NCBI RefSeq assembly: GCF_002632825.1
Contig: NZ_NJAJ01000022.1
Location: 1-64,000 of the forward strand
Reading direction: 5' to 3'
DNA length: 64,000 nucleotides
Source: Xenorhabdus stockiae
GTDB lineage: Bacteria > Pseudomonadota > Gammaproteobacteria > Enterobacterales > Enterobacteriaceae
The first letter of the stretch is position 1. Each line of letters opens with the position of its first letter. The translations under genes and the position numbers were made by a program. Below, one piece after another: positions 56,587-64,000 of this stretch. Under the pieces are notes generated by a model, which was not told the origin of the DNA, searched no databases, and was given only the letters and a program-made list of their open reading frames with translations.

Positions 56587-58275
56587 ATGTCAGCTTTTCT
56601 TTCTTTTATTGGTTTTACCCTGCTGGTGGCAGGGATTGCTTATTATAAAACAAGGAATAAACATTTAATTGATTCCACTGAAGGTTATTTTCTTGGTGGG
56701 CGCTCTCTGACTGGAGTTTATATCGGCAGCTCCATGCTATTAATGAATTTGTCTACAGAACATCTAGTTGGTTTAAATGGGCTAGCATTCAGAACGGGAT
56801 TTATTGTTATGGCATGGGAAGTTATAGCAGCCTTAACTATTGTACTGTTTGCCATTTACTTCCTGCCCAAATATTTAAAATTGGGAATATCAACAATTCC
56901 AGAATATTTAGAACGGAGATTTGACAAAAATACTTTACTAATTACCTCTGTTTTATTTCTGGCCATGTATGTTATTTCGTTATTGCCTATCGTGTTATAT
57001 ACCGGAGCTATTGCGCTGGAAAGTTTATTTCAGGTTTCTCAGGTATTCAATGTCGATAAAACCACTGCATTATGGATTATGGTTTGGGGTGTCGGCGGTC
57101 TGGGCGCAATTTACGCTATTTTTGGTGGCATTAAAGCGATTGCAGTGGCTGACACTATCAACGGTATCGGGTTAATTATCGGTGGAGGCATTGTTACGAT
57201 TTTTGCCTTACTGTATGTCGGGGATGGCAATGCCTGGCAAGGCCTGACCGATGTTTATCAGGCCCACCCTGATAAATTTAACTCCATTGGCAGTGAAGAT
57301 TCACTTGTTCCATTTTCAACTCTATTTACCGGATTGATCATTTCCAACATGTTCTTCTGGTGCACCAACCAATCCATTGTACAAAAATCATTGGGTGCAA
57401 AGAATCTGGCGGAAGGGCAAAAAGGGGTAATGTTATGCGCTGTATTAAAACTGCTTATTCCTTCTATCATTATTTTACCGGGTGTTATTGCATTCCATAT
57501 TTTCAATGGACAAATAGATAACCCGGATAATGCCTACCCCGCATTAGTACAATTAGTTTTGCCTAAAATTCTGGTTGGCTTTTTTGCTGCGGTAGTTGTT
57601 GGGGCGGTATTCTCTACATTCAGTGGTGGCCTGAACTCCTCTGTTACTTTATTTACCGTCAATATTTACAAACAGAGAATTAACCCGAATGCCAGTGAAG
57701 CTCGAAGTGTAGCTGTAGGAAAATATTTGGGTATTGGTCTGGCGTTGGTAACTATGCTGATCGCTCCACTCGTTGCAAATGCACCTGATGGTTTGTTTTA
57801 CCTAATCCAGCAATTACAGGGGATTTTTAATGCTCCTATTCTCAGTGTCGTGCTGGTTGGGTTGATGACAAAACGTGTTCCTCCGATTGCGGCAAAACTG
57901 GGGCTGCTGTTTGGTATGTCAGCATATATTGTTTGTAACTTTATCCTGCATATTGATATCCATTTCTTCCATTTAGTCGGCATCTTATTTGTGCTGAATG
58001 TCATTTTTATGCTGACAGTCGGTTATTTCTTCCCTGCTGAAAGTTATGAAGAGGTGTATACAAAACAGGTAGATATTACTCCGTGGTCAATGGTGAAACC
58101 TATGGGATGGCTAATTACACTGGCTGCTGTCTCAATGTACGTTTTTCTGGCTCAGAATGTGCCGAATTATGTAATGACACTTTACTATCTGCTTGCAGCC
58201 GGAATTCTGGGATATGTCGCTTATCAAATCAGTAAAATATTGTCTAAGCGCTCCATTTATCGTGAAAACGCCTAG
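56587..58275 (+). CDS. SSS-family sodium:solute symporter, probable inositol transporter
   Basis: 562 residues, about 14 helices. SLC5/SSS family: EGYFLGGRSLTGVYIGSSMLLMNLSTEHLVGLNGLAFRTGF at the N-terminus and FSTFSGGLNSSVTLFTVNIYKQ as the conserved later block (SGGLNSS). Its position among iol genes makes myo-inositol or a stereoisomer the likely substrate; Salmonella uses MFS IolT proteins instead. Shine-Dalgarno GGGGA before the ATG. Confidence 0.87.
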   Translation: MSAFLSFIGFTLLVAGIAYYKTRNKHLIDSTEGYFLGGRSLTGVYIGSSMLLMNLSTEHLVGLNGLAFRTGFIVMAWEVIAALTIVLFAIYFLPKYLKLGISTIPEYLERRFDKNTLLITSVLFLAMYVISLLPIVLYTGAIALESLFQVSQVFNVDKTTALWIMVWGVGGLGAIYAIFGGIKAIAVADTINGIGLIIGGGIVTIFALLYVGDGNAWQGLTDVYQAHPDKFNSIGSEDSLVPFSTLFTGLIISNMFFWCTNQSIVQKSLGAKNLAEGQKGVMLCAVLKLLIPSIIILPGVIAFHIFNGQIDNPDNAYPALVQLVLPKILVGFFAAVVVGAVFSTFSGGLNSSVTLFTVNIYKQRINPNASEARSVAVGKYLGIGLALVTMLIAPLVANAPDGLFYLIQQLQGIFNAPILSVVLVGLMTKRVPPIAAKLGLLFGMSAYIVCNFILHIDIHFFHLVGILFVLNVIFMLTVGYFFPAESYEEVYTKQVDITPWSMVKPMGWLITLAAVSMYVFLAQNVPNYVMTLYYLLAAGILGYVAYQISKILSKRSIYRENA

Positions 58276-58305
58276 AAAATCTGAGTGATGGGGAATCCAA
58301 ATAAT

Positions 58306-59439
58306 ATGAAAGAAATTCGGATTGGCCTGATTGGTGCGGGCTATATCGGGCGTGCCCATGCTATAGCCTATGCGCAAGCACCGACGGTATTTCCATTAAA
58401 AGGAAAATTAGTACGTGCAATGATTGCCGGGATCACACCGGAGCTTGCTCAGACCCAAGCAAAAGAACTCGGTTTTCTACGCTCAACGGGCGATTGGCTA
58501 GAACTGGTTGCTCATCCTGATATTGATGTCGTTGATATATGTACACCAAATTTTTTGCACAAAGAAATGGCATTAGAATCCATTAAGCACGGTAAACATA
58601 TTTATTGCGAAAAACCACTAGCCTTGAATTCCCATGATGCAAAACAGATGGTGGCAGCTGCCAACATCGCCGGAGTAAAGACACTGGTGGGATTTAATTA
58701 TATGAAAAACCCGACTGCTCAGCTGGCTAAAGAGATTATATCGAATGGTGAGATTGGCGAAGTTGTGCATTTTTACGGTACGCATAATGAAGATTATATG
58801 GCTGATCCCCTGAGTCCGATTCATTGGCACTGCTTTAAGAATGAGGCCGGTTTGGGCGCATTGGGTGATCTTGGCGCACATATTATTAATATGGCGCAGT
58901 ATCTGGTGGGAGATATCACAACTGTTTGTGGTGATATGAAAACAATTGTGAAAGCACGCCCTGAAATATCGGGTTCTGCTGTATTGATCCCCGTTGAAAA
59001 CGAAGATCAGGCTCATGCAATGGTACGTTTTGATAGTGGGGCTATAGGCGTGATTGAAACTTCCCGCATAGCTTGTGGCCGCAAAATGGGGCTGACATAT
59101 GTCGTCACAGGGACTAAAGGCACTCTGAGTTTTACTCAGGAACGAATGGCTGAGCTGAAACTGTACAGGCACGATGAACCGGCCAATCGCCAGGGGTTTA
59201 AAACCATTTTGGTCGGGCCGGAACATCCGGATTATGCTCCTTTCTGTCACGGCGCCGGGCATGGCATTGGCTTCAATGACCAGAAAACAGTGGAAGTGAA
59301 AGATTTAGTTGATGGTATTGCATTGGGTCAGGACATCTGGCCCGACTTTACCGAAGGTTGGAAAGTCTCTCGCATTCTGGATGCAATTGTCTGCTCTCAT
59401 GAACAAAAACGCTGGGTTAACGTCACTGAAATTAATTAA
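58306..59439 (+). CDS. Second Gfo/Idh/MocA dehydrogenase of the iol cluster
   Basis: 377 residues from ATG 58306 (upstream ATG/GTG at 58285-58288 lack room for a ribosome site). NAD motif GLIGAGYIGRAHAIAYA, CEKPLALN, and GDLGAHIINMAQYLVGDI. Longer than IolG and of a different subgroup, so it may act on another inositol isomer (scyllo or D-chiro) or on a keto-inositol. 30 bp after the symporter gene. Confidence 0.87.
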   Translation: MKEIRIGLIGAGYIGRAHAIAYAQAPTVFPLKGKLVRAMIAGITPELAQTQAKELGFLRSTGDWLELVAHPDIDVVDICTPNFLHKEMALESIKHGKHIYCEKPLALNSHDAKQMVAAANIAGVKTLVGFNYMKNPTAQLAKEIISNGEIGEVVHFYGTHNEDYMADPLSPIHWHCFKNEAGLGALGDLGAHIINMAQYLVGDITTVCGDMKTIVKARPEISGSAVLIPVENEDQAHAMVRFDSGAIGVIETSRIACGRKMGLTYVVTGTKGTLSFTQERMAELKLYRHDEPANRQGFKTILVGPEHPDYAPFCHGAGHGIGFNDQKTVEVKDLVDGIALGQDIWPDFTEGWKVSRILDAIVCSHEQKRWVNVTEIN

Positions 59440-59511
59440 ATCTCGCAGTGAGCGACATACATGGGTTAGCAACATAAGTTAGCAAAACGCACATGGGTAA
59501 GAGGTGGAGCG

Positions 59512-61485
59512 ATGGAGCAACATAAAAAGTTTGATGTTATCTGTATGGGACGTATTGCGGTTGATTTATATGGTCAGCAGATAGGGGCACGTTTGGAGGA
59601 CATGACGAGTTTCTCTAAATATCTGGGAGGCTCTTCTGGCAACGTAGCTTATGGTACCGCGCGTCAGGGATTAAAATCGTCCATGTTGGCCAGAGTCGGT
59701 GATGAACACATGGGGCGTTTTCTGCGTGAAGAGCTGGAGAGAGTAGGGTGTGATACCAGCCATTTAATTACTGATAAAGAGCGTTTTACGGCTTTGGTGT
59801 TACTCGGTATAAAAGATAAAGAAACTTTCCCACTAATTTTCTACCGTGACAATTGTGCTGATATGGCGATTACCCGCGATGATTTCAGTGAGGAATATAT
59901 TGCTTCTGCCCGCTGTTTGGCGATTACCGGAACTCATCTTTCTCACCCAAAAACCAGAGATGCCGTGCTAACCGCATTACAATATGCCCGCCGTAATGGT
60001 GTAAGAACAGTTATTGATATCGACTATCGCCCTGTATTGTGGGGGCTGACTTCACTGGGTGATGGCGAAACCCGCTATATTGCCTCGGAGCAGGTGACTA
60101 CTCAATTACAGGAAGTACTCTCTCAATTTGATCTGATAGTGGGTACAGAAGAAGAATTTCATATCGCTGGTGGCTCTAAAAATACTTTAGATGCCTTACA
60201 CAGCGTAAGGAAACTGAGTTCGGCCACTCTGGTCTGTAAACGTGGGGCACTAGGGTGCTCTGTATTTACCGGGAATATTCCTGAAACTCTTGATGAAGGG
60301 ATCACTATTCAAGGCGTTAAAGTAGAAATACTGAACGTGTTGGGGGCGGGGGATGCGTTTATGTCTGGCTTATTGCGAGGGTATCTGAATAACGAAAGTT
60401 GGGAACAAAGTTGTGCTTATGCAAATGCCTGCGGCGCTTTGGTCGTTTCACGGCATGGCTGTGCACCTGCAATGCCGGATAAAACAGAACTAGATAACTA
60501 TATCGTGCGAGCAAAAAAACTTGCGCCAACAACAGTAGGTTATCGCCCTGATTTAGATACCCACCTGAATCACCTTCATCGCGTGAGTAGCCGTCATAAG
60601 CAATGGCAGGAATTGTGTGTCATGGCGTTTGACCACCGGATTCAGTTTGTTGAAATGGCCCGTGAAGTGAATGCTAGTCTCGATCTCATTCCACCTCTGA
60701 AAAAATTGTTATTCCAAGCCAGTCAAGAAGTGAGTGCAGAAGCTAATCTAAAAGGTCACTCAGGCATATTATGTGACAGTACTTTTGGGCAGGACGTTCT
60801 TGATGCTGCGACCGGGCAGGGGTTATGGATAGGGCGTCCGATTGAATTACCCGGCTCCCGTCCACTCTGTTTAGAACATGGAAATATTGGTTCCCAGCTG
60901 GTCAGTTGGCCATTGGAACATATCGTGAAATGTCTGGTGTTCTTCCACCCTGAAGATAACAGCACTCTGCGTTTGGAGCAGGAAGAAATAGTGAAGGAAG
61001 TTTATGCAGCCTGTTGCCAGTCAGGTCATGAGCTACTCTTAGAGGTGATCCTGCCATCCGGAATGACTTGTTCAGATGAATTTTATCTACGTGCACTCAA
61101 GCGTTTCTACAATCTTAGTATTAAGCCTGATTGGTGGAAATTGCCTCCCATGCAGTCTACAACGTGGGATCAAATTGAAGATTTGATTATGCAACGGGAT
61201 CCTGATTGTCGCGGAGTTGTGATCCTGGGGCTGGATGCACCCGCAAAAACACTCAAGGCAGGTTTTAATGCGGCAGCAGGTAAATCCATTGTCAAAGGTT
61301 TTGCCGTTGGCCGCACATTATTCGGAAAAGCATCACAGAAATGGCTGGCTGGCGAAATTGATGATGAGACACTCGTTCTCCAAGTAAAAAAGAACTACCA
61401 CAATCTGATTAACGACTGGCGTCAGCGTGATGAAAAAAATGCAAAAGAAGAACTGAATCCTCAATATACAGGAGAACCGTCATGA
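59512..61485 (+). CDS. iolC: 5-dehydro-2-deoxygluconokinase fused to DUF2090 aldolase domain
   Basis: 657 residues in two parts. Residues 1 to about 330 are a PfkB sugar kinase (GGSSGNVAYGTARQGL, and GAGDAFMSGLL with D281 as catalytic base). From about 345 (WQELCVMAFDHRIQFVEMA) to the end is DUF2090, an aldolase-like domain thought to replace separate IolJ. The protein would phosphorylate 2-deoxy-5-keto-gluconate and cleave it to dihydroxyacetone phosphate and malonate semialdehyde. Overlaps iolE by 4 bp (ATGA). Confidence 0.93.
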   Translation: MEQHKKFDVICMGRIAVDLYGQQIGARLEDMTSFSKYLGGSSGNVAYGTARQGLKSSMLARVGDEHMGRFLREELERVGCDTSHLITDKERFTALVLLGIKDKETFPLIFYRDNCADMAITRDDFSEEYIASARCLAITGTHLSHPKTRDAVLTALQYARRNGVRTVIDIDYRPVLWGLTSLGDGETRYIASEQVTTQLQEVLSQFDLIVGTEEEFHIAGGSKNTLDALHSVRKLSSATLVCKRGALGCSVFTGNIPETLDEGITIQGVKVEILNVLGAGDAFMSGLLRGYLNNESWEQSCAYANACGALVVSRHGCAPAMPDKTELDNYIVRAKKLAPTTVGYRPDLDTHLNHLHRVSSRHKQWQELCVMAFDHRIQFVEMAREVNASLDLIPPLKKLLFQASQEVSAEANLKGHSGILCDSTFGQDVLDAATGQGLWIGRPIELPGSRPLCLEHGNIGSQLVSWPLEHIVKCLVFFHPEDNSTLRLEQEEIVKEVYAACCQSGHELLLEVILPSGMTCSDEFYLRALKRFYNLSIKPDWWKLPPMQSTTWDQIEDLIMQRDPDCRGVVILGLDAPAKTLKAGFNAAAGKSIVKGFAVGRTLFGKASQKWLAGEIDDETLVLQVKKNYHNLINDWRQRDEKNAKEELNPQYTGEPS

Positions 61486-62372
61486 CCGTTCAACTTGGCA
61501 TCAACCCTCTGACATGGACTAATGATGATTTGCCTTCTCTGGGAGCAGAAACATCGTTGGAAACCTGTTTATCAGAAGGGCGTCAGGCAGGGTTTGCGGG
61601 TTTTGAATTGGGTAATAAATTCCCCCGCCAACCGCAGATATTAGGGCCTATTTTGGCTTCTCATTATCTGAAATTGGTATCTGGCTGGTATTCCGGGCAA
61701 TTGTTGACACGTAGCGTCGAAGAAGAAATTGCAGCTGTTCAGCCACATTTAACGTTGTTGCGTGAACTGGGAGCGACGGTGATGGTTTTTGCCGAAGTGA
61801 CAGACTGCATACACGGTGACCAGACTAAGCCCGTGTATTTACGCCCCCTTTTTCCGGCAGAGCGCTGGCAGGAGTATGGGGAAAAATTAACAGAGTTTGC
61901 CCGTTATACTCAGTCTCATGGGGTTCAGATTGCTTACCACCATCATATGGGCACAGTGATTGAAAGTGCTGAAGACATTAATCATCTGATGGAAAACACG
62001 AGTGAAGAGGTTGGGCTGTTGCTGGATACAGGACATTTAACCTTTGCCGGAGATGATCCACTGACTGTAGCAAAACGCTGGGGTAAACGAATTAACCACG
62101 TACATTGCAAAGATATACGGCCGGAGGTACTGGAAGATGTTAAAAACCGGAAAACCAGTTTTCTGGATGCAGTGTTAAGTGGTGTTTTTACTGTGCCGGG
62201 TGATGGTTGTGTAAATTATTCAGCTATTTTCAATGAATTGAGAAACAACGACTATCACGGCTGGCTGGTTGTTGAAGCAGAGCAGGACCCTGCAGTTGCA
62301 CACCCGCTGACTTACGCCACATTGGGGTATAAAAATTTACATCGGCTTGCTAAAGAGGCAGGGCTGCTGTGA
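61482..62372 (+). CDS. iolE: myo-Inosose-2 dehydratase
   Basis: 296 residues, AP-endonuclease-2/TIM-barrel fold: LGINPLTWTNDDLPSLG, YHHHMGTVIESAEDINHLM, LLLDTGHLTFAGDDP, HVHCKDIRPEVL and VEAEQDPAVAHP (metal ligands). It dehydrates 2-keto-myo-inositol. Coupled to iolC by ATGA overlap. Confidence 0.95.
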   Translation: MTVQLGINPLTWTNDDLPSLGAETSLETCLSEGRQAGFAGFELGNKFPRQPQILGPILASHYLKLVSGWYSGQLLTRSVEEEIAAVQPHLTLLRELGATVMVFAEVTDCIHGDQTKPVYLRPLFPAERWQEYGEKLTEFARYTQSHGVQIAYHHHMGTVIESAEDINHLMENTSEEVGLLLDTGHLTFAGDDPLTVAKRWGKRINHVHCKDIRPEVLEDVKNRKTSFLDAVLSGVFTVPGDGCVNYSAIFNELRNNDYHGWLVVEAEQDPAVAHPLTYATLGYKNLHRLAKEAGLL

Positions 62373-62408
62373 ACACTGACATTAAAAAGTGACCTTGAGG
62401 TAGATTGT

Positions 62409-63239
62409 ATGTCGAAGCTGTTGTCAAAATATCATAAACCCGATCAAAACAAGCGGACACAACATATCTCGCCAGAAATCGCAAACTGGGGATATGTTCA
62501 TTTTGATGTTTACGAGCTGGATGAGGGGGAGTCAATAACATTGGCTGCTTCTGAAAATGAAACCTGTCTGGTTTTAGTTGCAGGAAAAGCAACAGTGAGC
62601 ACTACTCAGCAGAGATTTGAACAGATTGGTGATCGTATGAGTCCGTTTGAGCGTAAAAAACCTTATGCTGTTTATATCGCGCCACATGAGGTGATAGAGA
62701 TTATTGCTCAAACCCATCTAGAACTGGCGGTTTGTCAGGCAAAAGGGAAAGGAAATTATCCAACCCGCTTAATTACACCGCAGGATATTGGGGCTGAACA
62801 GCGGGGGAATGGGAATAATCGTCGTTATGTTCATAACATCCTTCCTGATCATCAGCCAGCTGATAGTTTATTGGTCGTGGAAGTTTATACTGATGAAGGT
62901 TGTACCAGCTCCTATCCCAGCCATAAACATGATACTGATAATGAACCTCAGGAAACCTATTTGGAGGAGACTTATTATCATCGTCTGAACCCACCACAAG
63001 GCTTTTGTTTACAGCGTGTTTACACTGATGATCGCTTATTAGATGAAACAATGGCGGTGTATAACAAAGATGTTGTGATGGTCCCGAAAGGGTATCATCC
63101 TGTAGCAACAATTGCCGGATATGATAGCTATTACCTGAACGTAATGGCTGGGCCTACGCGTAAGTGGCTGTTTACATGGGAAGCAGATCATCAATGGGTT
63201 AATAGTGACACGTACGCTGAAAAGCATAGTAAGAGCTAA
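62409..63239 (+). CDS. iolB: 5-deoxy-glucuronate isomerase
   Basis: 276 residues, bicupin KduI/IolB family: VEVYTDEGCTSSYPSHKHD (metal histidines), ETYLEETYYHRLNPPQGFCLQRVYTDD, and VMVPKGYHPVATIAGYDSYYLNVMAGP. It isomerises 5-deoxyglucuronate to 2-deoxy-5-keto-gluconate. Shine-Dalgarno TTGAGG before the ATG. Last gene of the run iolC-iolE-iolB. Confidence 0.95.
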   Translation: MSKLLSKYHKPDQNKRTQHISPEIANWGYVHFDVYELDEGESITLAASENETCLVLVAGKATVSTTQQRFEQIGDRMSPFERKKPYAVYIAPHEVIEIIAQTHLELAVCQAKGKGNYPTRLITPQDIGAEQRGNGNNRRYVHNILPDHQPADSLLVVEVYTDEGCTSSYPSHKHDTDNEPQETYLEETYYHRLNPPQGFCLQRVYTDDRLLDETMAVYNKDVVMVPKGYHPVATIAGYDSYYLNVMAGPTRKWLFTWEADHQWVNSDTYAEKHSKS

Positions 63240-63255
63240 GGTTTTTTTATTACGA

Positions 63256-63320
63256 ACACAATGAGCTTAAAGATAGGGCTTGTTGGTAAAAGAATAAATT
63301 GAAAGACGAAAAGTATATTG
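63256..63320 (+). repeat. Decayed ERIC remnant after iolB
   Basis: CACAATGAGCTTAAAGATAG and AATTGAAAGACGAAAAGTATA resemble the two ERIC ends; the rest is lost. 17 bp after the iolB stop. Confidence 0.6.
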
Positions 63321-63352
63321 CTCCCTTAGTAGGGAGCAATATTTGGGGATAA

Positions 63353-64000
63353 CTATGGTAAGCGTTTAAGAGCAGATTTAGTGAACCAGTAAACTCCACT
63401 TGCTATTAGTAATGAATTAAGTGCTGGTATTCCCCACTCAACAGTTAACCCAATAATACTGCCAACGAGACTAGCAATAATAGCAGCCCACCCTATAACC
63501 GGTATTTCTGGAGGAAGTTGTACTTTTTGTCTACTTTCATCCAATACCTTTCGATAAGAGCGTAAAATATAATAATCAACCAACATGACTCCCAAAATTG
63601 GCGGGAAAACAACGCCGAGCACAGTGAGGAAATCCACAAATCGATCTAGAATACCCAAAATGGAAAATAGGGTTCCCAATGTCCCAATTACTATTGTTGT
63701 TGGAGGGTAGCGTAGTTTTTTTCCAGTAATCCCTTCGACAGCATTGATAACCCCCAATGATGAAGAGTACAGATTTAGGTCATTCACTCTTAATGTTGAA
63801 AACACTACGACAAACAAACCTGCACCACCCGCGGCCTGGGACATAATGGTGACAACATCGGCTGTATTTAGTGCTTTCGCGATTAAAATAGCCAGCCCAT
63901 TAATAACAAACTCACCGGCAAGAATCGTCAACAGCGTGATCCCAAAAACATGTTGCCCTGATTTGGTATAACGAGTCAGATCAGGAGTCATCAAACTGGC
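63353..64000 (-). CDS. NCS1-family permease (CodB/purine-cytosine type), partial
   Basis: The frame stays open to the window edge; the visible 216 residues are the C-terminal half. PDLTRYTKSG, the VVVFSTLRVNDLNLYSSSLG segment and FFPPILG-like helix (VVFPPILGVMLVDYYILR) are NCS1 hallmarks. Members carry cytosine, purines, hydantoins or allantoin with H+ or Na+; substrate unknown. Upstream neighbours are outside the window. Confidence 0.85.
   Translation of the reverse strand, partial: ASLMTPDLTRYTKSGQHVFGITLLTILAGEFVINGLAILIAKALNTADVVTIMSQAAGGAGLFVVVFSTLRVNDLNLYSSSLGVINAVEGITGKKLRYPPTTIVIGTLGTLFSILGILDRFVDFLTVLGVVFPPILGVMLVDYYILRSYRKVLDESRQKVQLPPEIPVIGWAAIIASLVGSIIGLTVEWGIPALNSLLIASGVYWFTKSALKRLP

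Noticed and set aside
1-64000. CRISPR array, prophage or toxin-antitoxin locus
   Set aside because: No direct-repeat/spacer pattern, phage gene set or paired small toxin and antitoxin genes were recognised; the repeats present are ERIC-type.

Overview
The window comes from a gammaproteobacterium of the order Enterobacterales, most likely Photorhabdus or a close relative such as Xenorhabdus. Three things point there. Core gene blocks have the E. coli order (yacC-speE-speD; hpt/can/yadG-yadH; mltD/gloB/yafS/rnhA/dnaQ/tRNA-Asp; tktA/epd-pgk-fbaA). Base composition is moderately AT-rich. ERIC-type repeats are abundant in intergenic and leader DNA. The genus is inferred, not shown.

Layout. 1-6.9 kb: the last codons of an unidentified membrane protein, an AbgT-family transporter, a uhpABC-like phosphosensor cluster with no adjacent uhpT, and a cysteine hydrolase behind a heptanucleotide tandem repeat. 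7-9.3 kb: yacC-speE-speD (spermidine synthesis). 9.3-16.3 kb: an accessory block where E. coli has cueO-gcd, holding a LysR regulator that appears to lack an AUG start, a YdeP-type molybdopterin oxidoreductase, and a cyanide-insensitive bd oxidase with its DUF2474 small subunit. 16.6-19.8 kb: hpt, can, yadGH. 19.9-21.3 kb: a small mepB-like/ABM-domain/RidA-like gene set. 21.5-26 kb: mltD, gloB, yafS, rnhA, dnaQ and tRNA-Asp. 26-27.3 kb: a GNAT acetyltransferase and a macrodomain protein with a G9 tract. 27.7-33.7 kb: tktA, then epd-pgk-fbaA behind a near-perfect Cra operator. 33.7-36.4 kb: dtpB and a LysE-type exporter.

36.6-49.8 kb is a complete 4-hydroxyphenylacetate (homoprotocatechuate) catabolic cluster. 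On the minus strand it reads hpaG1-hpaG2-hpaE-hpaD-hpaF-(succinate semialdehyde dehydrogenase)-hpaH-hpaI-hpaX-hpaA-hpaB-hpaC, with hpaR divergent. HpaBC hydroxylates the substrate, HpaD cleaves the ring, HpaE/F/G/H carry the ring-cleavage product to 2,4-dihydroxyhept-2-ene-1,7-dioate, and HpaI splits that to pyruvate and succinic semialdehyde. The embedded dehydrogenase would take the latter to succinate.

50.3-63.2 kb is a complete myo-inositol catabolic cluster: an RpiR-type iolR divergent from iolA-iolD, then iolG, an SSS-family symporter, a second Gfo/Idh dehydrogenase, iolC fused to DUF2090, iolE and iolB. Operator-like dyads with a shared core lie in front of iolR/iolA and iolG, and ERIC copies sit about 20-30 nt before the starts of iolA, iolG and the symporter gene. 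The window ends inside an NCS1-family permease gene.

No phage, CRISPR array, complete insertion sequence or obviously new multigene system was found. The best leads are the non-AUG LysR gene, the ERIC elements as leader and 3'-end elements of iol genes, the shared dyads of the iol and hpa regulons, the orphan uhpABC set, and the repeat tracts at 6222 and 26811.
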